Shown piece after piece: positions 26,574-35,588 of a stretch of DNA of 64,000 nucleotides. Each line of letters opens with the position of its first letter. Within the stretch, counting starts at the first letter, position 1. The notes beneath the pieces were generated by a model, which was not told where the DNA came from, made no database searches, and saw nothing but the letters and a program-made list of their open reading frames with translations. The DNA is taken from the NCBI RefSeq assembly GCF_021726475.1, contig NZ_JAKJRU010000001.1, forward strand, positions 124,001-188,000. Direction: 5' to 3'. The position numbers and the translations under genes were made by a program. Source of the stretch: Pseudomonas oligotrophica. Its GTDB lineage: Bacteria; Pseudomonadota; Gammaproteobacteria; Pseudomonadales; Pseudomonadaceae.

Positions 26574-27509
26574 ATGTCCTCGGTCGTCAACGTCGTCCTG
26601 CCCGTCTTCGCCATGATCCTGCTCGGCTATGTCTGCCAGCGCACCGGGCGCCTGGGACCGACCGCCGCCTCGGAGCTGAACCGCTTCGTGGTCTGGCTCG
26701 GCCTGCCGGCGCTGCTGTTCAGGATCACCGCCACCTCGCACTGGGCCGAGGTCTGGCAGCCGGGCTTCGTCGCCGCCTTCGGCATCGGCTGCCTCGGCGT
26801 GTTCGCCGTCACCCTGCTCTACCGCCGCCTGCAGCGCCAGCCTCTGGTGGACGCCAGTCTCGACGCCCTCGGCGCGTCCTACGCCAACACCGGCTATATC
26901 GGCTTCCCGCTGTGCCTGCTGGTGCTCGGCGACGCGGCGCTGCAGCCGGCGCTGGTGGCGACCCTGATCGTCGTCTGCGTGCTCTTCGCCATCGCCCTGG
27001 CCTGCGTGGAGACCGGCCTGCACGCCGGCCAGGGGTTGGGCGCGACGCTGCGCAAGGTCAGCTGGGCGCTGGCGCGCAATCCGCTGGTGGTGGCGCCGCT
27101 GCTGGGCATCGCCTGGGCCGCCGGCGGGCTTGAACTGCCGACCGGCCTGCGCACCCTGCTGGATCTGCTCGGCGCCGCGGCGGCGCCCTGCGCGCTGGTC
27201 TCGCTGGGGCTGTTCCTGGCCAATACCCAGCCGACGGCGACGAAGGTTTCCGGCGTCTGGCCACTGGTGGCGCTCAAGCTGGCGGTGCAGCCGCTGCTGA
27301 CCTGGTACCTGGCCGCCGAGGTGTTCGAACTGGAGCCGGTATGGGTGCAGTCGGCGCTGCTGCTCAGCGCACTGCCCACCGGCACCGGCCCCTACATGCT
27401 CGCCGAGCTGTATGGCCGCGAGGGCGGGCGGGTCTCGCGGGTGGTGCTGTATTCGACGCTGGGTTCGCTGGTCACCCTGTCGCTCTGCCTGGTGCTGCTG
27501 TCGGCCTGA
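26574..27509 (+). CDS. AEC-family (auxin efflux carrier) transporter
   Basis: 311-residue membrane protein with about ten hydrophobic helices. Family features include NRFVVWLGLPALLF in the second helix and SYANTGYIGFPLCLLV in the fourth, and the C-terminal part has LPTGTGPYMLAE. AEC proteins transport small organic acids or amino acids. A GTG at 26568 would add two residues (MP). The ATG at 26574 was taken because it begins the conserved MSSVVNVVLPVF stretch. A minus-strand terminator and a short palindrome lie between it and the next gene. Confidence 0.85.
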   Translation: MSSVVNVVLPVFAMILLGYVCQRTGRLGPTAASELNRFVVWLGLPALLFRITATSHWAEVWQPGFVAAFGIGCLGVFAVTLLYRRLQRQPLVDASLDALGASYANTGYIGFPLCLLVLGDAALQPALVATLIVVCVLFAIALACVETGLHAGQGLGATLRKVSWALARNPLVVAPLLGIAWAAGGLELPTGLRTLLDLLGAAAAPCALVSLGLFLANTQPTATKVSGVWPLVALKLAVQPLLTWYLAAEVFELEPVWVQSALLLSALPTGTGPYMLAELYGREGGRVSRVVLYSTLGSLVTLSLCLVLLSA

Positions 27510-27567
27510 GCCATCGGCCGCGTGGAAGCGCCTCGGGCCTTGCCTGTCCGCGCCGCAGGCACGGATC

Positions 27568-27592
27568 GTAGGGTGGATGGCCAGAGCCATCC
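27568..27592. repeat. Short palindromic intergenic repeat (divergent copy)
   Basis: GTAGGGTGGATGGCCAGAGC followed by CATCC is a shortened, diverged member of the GTAGGGTGGA palindrome family found elsewhere in this window. It lies between the AEC transporter and the TRAP gene. Confidence 0.6.
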
Positions 27593-27663
27593 CCCCGGCG
27601 CGGCGGCAGCCCCTAGGAGGTGGCCGGCCGGCCCGCGTAGGGCCATGAAGGTCACCAGACGGC

Positions 27664-27687
27664 AAAAGCCCGGCACGGGGCCGGGCT
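27664..27687 (-). terminator. Rho-independent terminator for the TRAP binding-protein gene
   Basis: On the minus strand AGCCCGGC, loop CCCGT and GCCGGGCT are followed by TTT, a strong stem with a short T-tail. It lies 32 bases past the stop of the gene ending at 27719. Confidence 0.75.
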
Positions 27688-27718
27688 GAAGGGCAGGCGG
27701 GTCGAGCCCAGCTGCGGC

Positions 27719-28861
<1,143 letters not shown>

Positions 28862-29761
28862 TCAGGCATTGCCTTCGCGAGCGGTGAGGTGCTCGAGCAT
28901 TTGCCGGGCGGTCACCGACAGGCTCTCCAGATTGCGCACGCCCAGCTTCAGCTCGCGCCGCGCCCAGGCATCGCTCAGCGGCACGATGGCCACGTCCAGC
29001 GCCGGCAGGTAGTTGCGTACCACCTGTTCGGGCAGCACGCCGATGCCCATGCCGGTATGGATCATCCGGCAGATCGCCTCGAAGCTGCGCACCTGGATGC
29101 GCAGGCGCAACGGCGTGCCCATCTGCTGTGCCGATTGCTGCAGCAGCGCGTGCAGCGAGGCGTCCTGCTGCAGGCCGATGAAGTCGAATCCGGCGGCGTC
29201 GCGCAGGGCGATTGCTGCACGCTCGGCCAGCACATGCTCGCGTGGCGTAACCAGCACCAGCCGATCCTCGCGGTAGGGAAACACCTGCAGATCCTCGGCC
29301 GGCAGGTGCCCGGCGAAGATGCCGATATCGGTCAGCCCTTCGCGCAGCGCGCGCAGGGTATCGCTGCTGACGCGCTCCTCCAGGTCGATCTTCACTTCCG
29401 GATGTTGCCGGGCGAAGGCGCTCAGGTCCTCGGGGAGAAACTCGATCACCGCCGAGGTGTTGGCGTGGATGCGCACATGGCCTTTCACGCCCTGGCTGAA
29501 TTCGCTGAGGTCGGCGTCCAGCTGTTGCAGGTTGTCCAGCAGGTTGCGCGCATGGTGCAGCAGCGCGTGGCCGGCCGGCGTCAGCTCGACGCCCTTGGGC
29601 TGGCGATAGAGCAGGCTGACGCCGAGCTGCCCTTCCAGATCGCTGACGCGCTTGCTCACTGCGGCCAGCGCCAGGTGCTCGCGCTCGGCCGCGCGGGTCA
29701 GGCTGCGAGTCTCGGCGATGGCGACGAACAGCCGAAGGGTGACGAAATCGATGCGGCGCAT
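28862..29761 (-). CDS. LysR-family transcriptional regulator
   Basis: 299-residue regulator with an N-terminal winged helix (residues 1-62, with LFVAIAETRSLTRAAEREHL) and a periplasmic-binding-like sensor domain. It lies divergent from the CoA-transferase gene with 176 bases between and next to the TRAP gene, the usual layout for a LysR controlling a degradation pathway. The start MRRIDFVTLRLF at 29761 was chosen because it matches the family's N-terminus; the longer frame adds 53 unlikely residues. Confidence 0.9.
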   Translation of the reverse strand: MRRIDFVTLRLFVAIAETRSLTRAAEREHLALAAVSKRVSDLEGQLGVSLLYRQPKGVELTPAGHALLHHARNLLDNLQQLDADLSEFSQGVKGHVRIHANTSAVIEFLPEDLSAFARQHPEVKIDLEERVSSDTLRALREGLTDIGIFAGHLPAEDLQVFPYREDRLVLVTPREHVLAERAAIALRDAAGFDFIGLQQDASLHALLQQSAQQMGTPLRLRIQVRSFEAICRMIHTGMGIGVLPEQVVRNYLPALDVAIVPLSDAWARRELKLGVRNLESLSVTARQMLEHLTAREGNA

Positions 29762-29860
29762 GGGCAAGCTTCCGTATTCGCGGGTGACGAAGCATGCACC
29801 TATTCCCGCCGCTATTCCACGGCCCCACCTCTCCCGGCTTCGTGGAGCGCGAAGCCATGC

Positions 29861-29875
29861 TTGGCCAATGACCAA
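29861..29875 (+). promoter_or_regulatory. Candidate LysR box (T-N11-A) in the divergent promoter
   Basis: TTGGCCAATGACCAA contains a T-N11-A palindrome-like core and lies 63-77 bases before the CoA-transferase start, 100 bases before the LysR start. It shares GCTTGGCCAA with a site before the TRAP gene. Confidence 0.45.
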
Positions 29876-29937
29876 TTGTCCGCTGCCGATGGGTCGGTCA
29901 TGCTCGGCACCATGAATCAACCGGCACGGGTGTCGTG

Positions 29938-31140
29938 ATGAGCGAACAGACAGACAAGAACCTGCCGCTGCAGGGCCTCAAGGTGATCGAGATGGGCCAG
30001 CTGATCGCCGGCCCTTTCGCCAGCAAGCTGCTCGGCGAATTCGGCGCCGACGTGATCAAGATCGAGCCGCCCAGGGTCGGCGACCCGTTGCGCAAGTGGC
30101 GCAAGCTCAAGGACGGCACCTCGCTCTGGTGGCATGTGCAGTCGCGCAACAAGCGCTCGGTGACGCTCGATCTCAAGGCCGCGGAAGGCCAGCAGATCGT
30201 CCGCCAGCTGGTGGCCGAAGCCGACATCCTGGTGGAGAACTTCCGCCCCGGCACACTGGAAGAATGGGGCCTGGGCTGGGATGAGCTGTCCAGGCTGAAC
30301 CCTCGGCTGATCATGCTGCGCATTTCCGGCTACGGCCAGACCGGCCCCTATCGCGACCTGCCGGGCTTCGGCGTGATCGGCGAAGCCATGGGCGGCCTGC
30401 GTCACCTCTCCGGCTATCCGGGCCAGCCGCCGGTGCGGGTCGGCGTCAGCATCGGCGATTCGCTGTCGTCGCTGTATGGGGTGATCGGCGTGTTGCTCGC
30501 CCTGCAGGAGCGCAACCGTAGCGGCCAGGGCCAGGAAATCGACGTGGCGCTGTACGAGTCGGTGTTCGCCATGATGGAAAGCCTCGTGCCCGAATATGAC
30601 GCCTTCGGCTACGTACGCGAGCCGGCTGGCAGCGCCCTGCCCGGCATCACGCCGTCCAATTCCTATCTGTGCAACGACGGCGCCTACGTGCTGATCGCCG
30701 GCAATGGCGACAGCATCTACAAGCGCCTGATGACCCTGATGGGCCGCCAGGACCTTGCCGATGATCCGCGCTTCGCCCACAACGACGGCCGCGCCCAGCA
30801 CGCCGAGCTGATCGATGCCGCCATCGGCGAATGGACCCTCCGGCACAGCCGCGACGAGGTGATCGAAGCACTCAAGGGCGCCCGCGTGCCGGCCGGCTAT
30901 CCCTACACCGCCGCCGATATCGTCAAGGACCCGCACTACCTGGCGCGGCAGATGATCGAGCAGGTGCAGACCTTCGCCGGCCCGCTCAAGGTACCGGGCG
31001 TGCTGCCCAAGCTGTCGCGCACGCCCGGACGCATCGGCGAAGGCGGCCCGCAACTGGGCGAGCACACCGACGACGTGCTGGCCGGCCTCGGCCTCACCGA
31101 TGAACAACGCCAGGGTCTGCGCGAACGCGGGATCATCTGA
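29938..31140 (+). CDS. Type III CoA-transferase (CaiB/BaiF family)
   Basis: 400-residue enzyme of the formyl-CoA transferase family. GQLIAGPFASKLLGEFGADV near the N-terminus and the conserved Asp174 in SIGDSLSSLYG (the acyl-anhydride aspartate of the family) are present. It would move CoA from a donor such as succinyl-CoA to a carboxylic acid. The next gene encodes an HMG-CoA-lyase-like enzyme, so the acid is probably 3-hydroxy-3-methylglutarate or a similar branched hydroxy-acid (inference). The ATG at 29938 follows GTG at 29935; both give the same protein but for one residue. Confidence 0.88.
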   Translation: MSEQTDKNLPLQGLKVIEMGQLIAGPFASKLLGEFGADVIKIEPPRVGDPLRKWRKLKDGTSLWWHVQSRNKRSVTLDLKAAEGQQIVRQLVAEADILVENFRPGTLEEWGLGWDELSRLNPRLIMLRISGYGQTGPYRDLPGFGVIGEAMGGLRHLSGYPGQPPVRVGVSIGDSLSSLYGVIGVLLALQERNRSGQGQEIDVALYESVFAMMESLVPEYDAFGYVREPAGSALPGITPSNSYLCNDGAYVLIAGNGDSIYKRLMTLMGRQDLADDPRFAHNDGRAQHAELIDAAIGEWTLRHSRDEVIEALKGARVPAGYPYTAADIVKDPHYLARQMIEQVQTFAGPLKVPGVLPKLSRTPGRIGEGGPQLGEHTDDVLAGLGLTDEQRQGLRERGII

Positions 31141-31144
31141 ACGT

Positions 31145-31297
31145 CGGGGGATGACGCTTCTTTCATCCACATCTGCGCAACGGTGGATGGGTGGAGCGTC
31201 ATCCAGCCTACGCCCATACGTAGGGTGGACAACGCGAAGCTTGTCCACCTCCGAGGCAGCCGAAAAGGTGGATGGATGAAGCGTCATCCCCCCTACG
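31145..31297. repeat. Palindromic repeat cluster between the CoA-transferase and lyase genes
   Basis: Three related hairpin sequences: GGGATGACGCTTCTTTCATCC, GTGGATGGGTGGAGCGTCATCC-like stretches, and GTAGGGTGGACAACGCGAAG with CTTGTCCACC (31220-31250). They follow the CoA-transferase stop and run up to the ribosome-binding region of the lyase gene. Confidence 0.7.
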
Positions 31298-31315
31298 AAC
31301 CCCCAGGACTCACTG

Positions 31316-32251
31316 ATGAAAAAGCGCCTGTATATCCAGGAAGTCGCCACCCGCGACGGCTTCCAGATCGAAGCGGACTTCGTGCCGACCGAAGCCAAGA
31401 TCGCCCTGATCGACCGCCTCTCGCAGACCGGGCTGGCGAAGATCGAGGTCACCTCCTTTACCTCGCCCAAGGCCATCCCCAACCTGCGCGACGCCGAGGA
31501 GGTGATGCGCGGCATCCGCCGTGTCCCGGGCGTCGAGTACACCGTGCTGGTGCCCAACGTGAAGGGCTGCGAGCGTGCGCTGGCCTGCGCGGTGGACGAG
31601 ATCAACCTGGTGATGTCGGCCAGCGACACCCACGGCCTGGCCAACCTGCGCATGAGGCCCGAACAGTCGCTGGTGCAGTTCCGCGAGATCATCGAGGTCA
31701 CCCGCGGCAGTGGCGTGTTCATCAACGCCTCGCTGTCGACCACCTTCGGCTGCCCCTTCGAGGGCGAGGTGCCGGAAGGGCGCGTCCATGAGCTGGTGCA
31801 GCGCCTGCTGGAGATCGGCGTGCAGGGCATCACCCTCTGCGACACCACCGGCATGGCCGACCCGGCGCAGGTCGAGCGGATCTGCCGCGAGGTGCTGCAC
31901 AGCTGGCCGCAGGCGGTGTTCACCGCGCATTTCCACAACACCCGCGGCATGGGCCTGGCCAACGCGCTGGCGGCGCTGAACGCCGGCATCGACCGCTTCG
32001 ACGCCTCCCTCGGCGGCCTCGGCGGTTGCCCTTACGCGCCCGGTGCCAGCGGCAATATCTGCAGCGAGGACCTGGTGCACATGTTCCAGCGCATGGGCCT
32101 GGACACCGGCGTCGATCTCGACGGGCTGCTGCAGTGCGCCGCCGGGCTGCCGCCGCTGGTCGGCCACGAGGTGCCGGGCGCGGTGCTCAAGGCCGGCAAG
32201 GCCGACCGCCGTTATCCGAAGCCGAAGTGGCTGCAGGAAGCGGGGGCCTGA
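31316..32251 (+). CDS. Hydroxymethylglutaryl-CoA lyase family enzyme
   Basis: 311-residue DRE-TIM metallolyase. ATRDGFQIE gives the catalytic Arg13-Asp14 pair, HFHN (205-208) gives the divalent-metal histidines, and GGCPYAPGASGN has the catalytic Cys238. HMG-CoA lyase usually reads DGLQNE; here DGFQIE replaces it, so the true substrate may be HMG-CoA or a related acyl-CoA such as citramalyl-CoA. It would split the product of the CoA-transferase into acetyl-CoA and a ketoacid. The gene lies 175 bases after the CoA-transferase, a gap filled with palindromic repeats. Confidence 0.88.
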   Translation: MKKRLYIQEVATRDGFQIEADFVPTEAKIALIDRLSQTGLAKIEVTSFTSPKAIPNLRDAEEVMRGIRRVPGVEYTVLVPNVKGCERALACAVDEINLVMSASDTHGLANLRMRPEQSLVQFREIIEVTRGSGVFINASLSTTFGCPFEGEVPEGRVHELVQRLLEIGVQGITLCDTTGMADPAQVERICREVLHSWPQAVFTAHFHNTRGMGLANALAALNAGIDRFDASLGGLGGCPYAPGASGNICSEDLVHMFQRMGLDTGVDLDGLLQCAAGLPPLVGHEVPGAVLKAGKADRRYPKPKWLQEAGA

Positions 32252-32265
32252 GCTGACCAGGCCGC

Positions 32266-32291
32266 GGGTGGCTGGTCGCCGCCAGCCACCC
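32266..32291 (+). terminator. Stem-loop after the lyase gene (possible terminator)
   Basis: GGGTGGCTGG (32266-32275), a six-base loop and CCAGCCACCC (32282-32291) form a perfect 10-bp stem, 14 bases after the lyase stop. No T-tract follows, so it may be a factor-dependent terminator or an mRNA stabiliser. Confidence 0.55.
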
Positions 32292-32330
32292 GGCGTAATG
32301 ACGGGCCATGCAAGGAGGCCAGCCCGGCCG

Positions 32331-32363
32331 GGTGGAAAAGCGCTGCGCGCGTTTCCACCCTAG
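32331..32363. repeat. Short palindromic repeat overlapping a stop codon
   Basis: GGTGGAAAAGCGC and GCGCGTTTCCACC form a hairpin, followed by CTAG. The copy ends on the stop codon of the methyltransferase gene on the minus strand (32360-32362), so the repeat has been inserted at, or provides, the gene's end. Confidence 0.75.
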
Positions 32364-33301
32364 GGTCGACTGACTTCCAGCACCACGGCGGCGATGCGGT
32401 CGCAGGTGGTGTAGGCGCCCTCCAGCAGTTCCTCGCCGAACACGTCCGGGTCCATTTCGCGGTAGCGCCAGCTGCAGCCGAGGCCGGCCAGGCGCTCGCC
32501 TACCGCGGCGAGGAAGGGGTCGGCGTTGTCCTGCATCGCCACGCCGGTGTACAGCAGCAGGGTGCCGCCCGGCGCCAGGCGCGCCAGCGCCGCGTCGAGG
32601 ATGGCCAGCGACAGCCCCGCACCGAGCGGGCCGCCGCCGTGACGATAGGTGCGCTCCTGCGGGTCGACCAGGTAGGGCGGGTTGGCCAGGATCAGGTCGA
32701 ACTCACCCTCGGTCGCGCCGAGCAGGTCACTGTGCAGCGTGCGCAGGTTGCCGGCCTCGGCCAGCGCCGCGTTGAGCCGGGTCAGGCGCAGCGCCGCGGG
32801 GTTGATGTCCAGCGCCAGCACCTCGGCCTGCGGCCGCGCCAGGGCGACCAGCACGGCGCCGGCGCCGGAGCCGCAGCCGATGTCCACCGCACGACGGATC
32901 TCGCCCAGGTGGTTGTCCAGGTGGCAGCGGATGGCATTGGCGAAGCGGTAGGTGTCCGGGCCGAAGAACACCGCGTCGGCGGCCTCGGTGGGGAACGCCG
33001 AATGGGCGAACAGCTGGCCGTCCAGCCGCGAGAAGCGCAGCCGGCTGCGCCAGCCCGAGCCGCTGGGCTCGAGCAGGTCGGCCTGGTCCATCAGGCTGAA
33101 CAGCGCCGGCGGCAGCAGGTCGGCGGCGAACGGCCGGTTCCAGCCGAACACCCCGGCCAGGTCCTCGGCCATGCGGTTTTCCGGGCGCTCGTTGACCCGC
33201 GCGTGGGTCAGCGGCGTCGGGGTGATGAAGTGGTAGCCGCGCGCGTCCAGCGAACGGGCCAGGGCAAGCAGCGCGCGATCCTGCGCGGTTTCGGTGGTCA
33301 T
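32360..33301 (-). CDS. Class I SAM-dependent methyltransferase (HemK/PrmC-like)
   Basis: 313-residue Rossmann-fold methyltransferase with a glycine-rich SAM loop (DIGCGSGAGAV) and the NPPY motif (ANPPYLVD) that marks N5-glutamine and nucleic-acid amine methyltransferases. It lacks obvious RNA-binding parts and has an N-terminal domain of about 110 residues of its own. It is read together with the diiron-enzyme gene at 33319 (17 bases apart), so the two may act in one pathway. The ATG at 33301 lies within the intergenic gap. Confidence 0.85.
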   Translation of the reverse strand: MTTETAQDRALLALARSLDARGYHFITPTPLTHARVNERPENRMAEDLAGVFGWNRPFAADLLPPALFSLMDQADLLEPSGSGWRSRLRFSRLDGQLFAHSAFPTEAADAVFFGPDTYRFANAIRCHLDNHLGEIRRAVDIGCGSGAGAVLVALARPQAEVLALDINPAALRLTRLNAALAEAGNLRTLHSDLLGATEGEFDLILANPPYLVDPQERTYRHGGGPLGAGLSLAILDAALARLAPGGTLLLYTGVAMQDNADPFLAAVGERLAGLGCSWRYREMDPDVFGEELLEGAYTTCDRIAAVVLEVSRP

Positions 33302-33318
33302 GTCGTATCCCTGCGAAG

Positions 33319-34737
33319 TCAGTTGAACAGCCTGCTGAACAGGCGCGTGGCCAGGAGCCCCGCCGCGCCGTGGTGACGGTTCGGCGCCAGCAGCGGCAGC
33401 AGGTGGCGCAGGCGCGCCTCGCGGCCGGGCAACTGCGCCAGCTGGCGTTCGAGCAGCTCGGCCTCGGCGTCGAAGTCGCCGCCGGCCGTGGTCGGCGCGC
33501 CGCCGCCCGGGGCCGGCTGAGCGCGTAGCAGCGCCTGGCGCCGGGCCAGCCGCTGGCCGGGGTCGTGGGTCGCCGCGACCAGCGAGTCGCCGGCGATCCA
33601 GTCGTGCAGCAATTGCTGCTCGTGATGGCTGAACACGCCGAACATCGGCGCCTGTTCGCCGGCGATCAGCTGCCAGAAGCGGCTGTCCTGCGGGTCCTGG
33701 TGACGCCGGATCCAGCCGCGCCGCTCGAGCGTGGCGAGGAAGTCGCCGACCGCCCCGGGCTCGGCCAGCCACTGGTTGACCGTGCGCCCGTCGAAGCGGC
33801 AATAGTCCGAATGCACGAACTGGCCGACCGCGGCTTTCTTCTCCAGCACGCGGCGCACCTCCTGCTCGATATCGAAGCCGCCGATCACCGACAGCGTGCT
33901 GGCGCCCAGCTCGTTGAGGCGGTAGCCGTTGCGCACCCGGCGCATGAACGCGGCGCGGTCGCCAACCTGCGGCAGCGCCGCGCGCAGCCCTTCGAGCGCC
34001 TTGCGCGCATGGCCGTTGTCGGCGTTGTCGACGGTCACGTGCAGGGTGAAGTAGTAGGGGTCGATGTCCAGCTCGGTCAGTTCGTAGCTGGTGATCAACA
34101 GGTGCAGCGGCAGTTGCTCGTAGCCCAGGTTGAAGCCGATCACCTCGGGCAGGAAGCGTTCGGCATTGCAGCCCAGCGCCAGCTGGATCGCGCCCTGGAC
34201 GAAGTGCTCGTCGTCGAGGCTCTGCCAGTCGTCGCAGCCCTGGCCCGCCAGCAGCTTGCGATAGAGCACCACGTGGTTCTTGTCCGGCTGGCCCTCGCCG
34301 AGCTCCTCCAGGTAGGTCTGGATCAGCAGGGTGAAGCGCGGGTCATCCCAGCGCTGCAGCAGCCCGTAGAGCCAGGCGCCGTCGACCAGCTTGGTCGGCG
34401 CCACGCCGCGCAGGAAGTGCAGCGCATGGGCCTTGCCGGCGAAATAGCGCCGCGGTGCGCCGGCACGTCGCTCGTCGAGGTAGCGCCGGTACTGGCGGCC
34501 GACCTCGGCGGTGCGGCGGGCGAGCCAGGCATCCAGCGCCGACAGCTCGTCGGGAAGATCGCAGGGCAGCGCGGCGGCTTGCTCGATCCGCGCCTCGAGG
34601 TAGTGCGCGGCGGCGATCCGCGCGGCATCGCCGGCATCCGTCTCGAGCAGCGCGAAATAGAGCGTGCGCGAGGCATGGGCGGGGCCAGGCAGCGGCTGGC
34701 CGGTGGCACTGGGCAGGCAGTAGGACGTCAGTTGCAT
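33319..34737 (-). CDS. Iron-containing redox enzyme family protein (haem-oxygenase-like diiron oxidase)
   Basis: 472-residue helical protein. The core carries metal-ligand motifs of the haem-oxygenase-like diiron fold: E...H in EELGEGQPDKNH, a glutamate in LLITSYELTELD, and HVTVDNADNGHARKA with the D-x3-H type spacing. Members of this fold (for example UndA, SznF and PF14518 proteins) use O2 and iron to decarboxylate, N-oxygenate or cleave small molecules. The N- and C-terminal parts are unlike the best-known members. Its companion is the methyltransferase 17 bases downstream. The substrate is unknown. Confidence 0.75.
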   Translation of the reverse strand: MQLTSYCLPSATGQPLPGPAHASRTLYFALLETDAGDAARIAAAHYLEARIEQAAALPCDLPDELSALDAWLARRTAEVGRQYRRYLDERRAGAPRRYFAGKAHALHFLRGVAPTKLVDGAWLYGLLQRWDDPRFTLLIQTYLEELGEGQPDKNHVVLYRKLLAGQGCDDWQSLDDEHFVQGAIQLALGCNAERFLPEVIGFNLGYEQLPLHLLITSYELTELDIDPYYFTLHVTVDNADNGHARKALEGLRAALPQVGDRAAFMRRVRNGYRLNELGASTLSVIGGFDIEQEVRRVLEKKAAVGQFVHSDYCRFDGRTVNQWLAEPGAVGDFLATLERRGWIRRHQDPQDSRFWQLIAGEQAPMFGVFSHHEQQLLHDWIAGDSLVAATHDPGQRLARRQALLRAQPAPGGGAPTTAGGDFDAEAELLERQLAQLPGREARLRHLLPLLAPNRHHGAAGLLATRLFSRLFN

Positions 34738-34887
34738 GGGGGATCGACCGGGCTCTTGTCCCGGTTTTGGCCCGGTGCTGGCGGTTTGGTTCAGGCCGCC
34801 CGCCGGACGGCGTGCAACTTCGCCGGGCGCCACCCGCCTAAGCACCAGAGCCGGCAATCGCGCCGGACGCACAACGAGGAAAGCCAG

Positions 34888-35130
34888 ATGATGGTCAGCG
34901 AACGTGCGGTGTTCGTCAGCGAACGTGGGCGGGAGAGCATCGAGTCGGTGCGGCACCGGCCGGCGCCCCGTGAACAGGTCCCGGAGGCCGGCATCAGCAA
35001 CGGCGAACTCTCCGGCGGCACCGAGCAGGACGCCCCCGGCGGCGCCTACGACGTGCCCTCGGACATGGTCGAGGAGATCGGCGAACGCAAGGCCCGCGAG
35101 GAGCGCAGCCCGCGCACCCCGGAGCGCTGA
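34888..35130 (+). CDS. Small polar protein, unknown function
   Basis: 80-residue protein with a low hydrophobic content, rich in glutamate, arginine, serine and glycine and probably disordered. It starts MMVSERAVFV, with GAGGA about 9 bases before the ATG at 34888. It is 150 bases from the divergent diiron-enzyme gene and 98 bases before the PilZ gene. I do not recognise it. Codon use is like that of its neighbours, so it could be real. Confidence 0.5.
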   Translation: MMVSERAVFVSERGRESIESVRHRPAPREQVPEAGISNGELSGGTEQDAPGGAYDVPSDMVEEIGERKAREERSPRTPER

Positions 35131-35228
35131 GCCGGCGCGATTTAAGCGGGCGGCTGCGACGGTCGCCTTGTGCCGGGAAACGCCGCGCGCATGTCGCTGC
35201 GCGGCCACCCCAGACGGAGCACAGGGAC

Positions 35229-35570
35229 ATGCGCCAGCACAGCCGTATCAGCTTTCGCCCGGACTCGCGCATCCAGGTCACCGAGCGCCACAGCCAGGCA
35301 CCACTGGGCGACATCGCCGACATTTCCCTCGGCGGCCTGCGCCTGATTGCCGAGGCCGCGCTGGAGGTCGGCGCACACTACGAGGTGGTGCTGCACGTGC
35401 CGCAGCACAACGGCCGGCTACGCCCGGTGGAGGTCGCGCTGACCTGCCAGTGGGCGCGCCGCGGCGCGCGCCGCGACACCTTCGAGATGGGCTTCGCCCT
35501 CGACCAGCCGTCGGATGCCTTCACCGAGCTGGTCGCCGCCCAGGCGCCGCGCCGTGCGCGGCCGCGCTGA
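35229..35570 (+). CDS. PilZ-domain protein
   Basis: 113-residue protein made almost only of a PilZ domain. It starts MRQHSRISFRPDSR (the arginine-rich loop that binds c-di-GMP) and carries DISLGGLRL (the D/NxSxxG motif). It is likely a c-di-GMP receptor. It ends 18 bases before the stop of the lateral flagellar flhA gene, with which it is convergent. A role in motility control fits its place but is inferred. Confidence 0.85.
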   Translation: MRQHSRISFRPDSRIQVTERHSQAPLGDIADISLGGLRLIAEAALEVGAHYEVVLHVPQHNGRLRPVEVALTCQWARRGARRDTFEMGFALDQPSDAFTELVAAQAPRRARPR

Positions 35571-35588
35571 GCATCAAACCGCCGGGCG

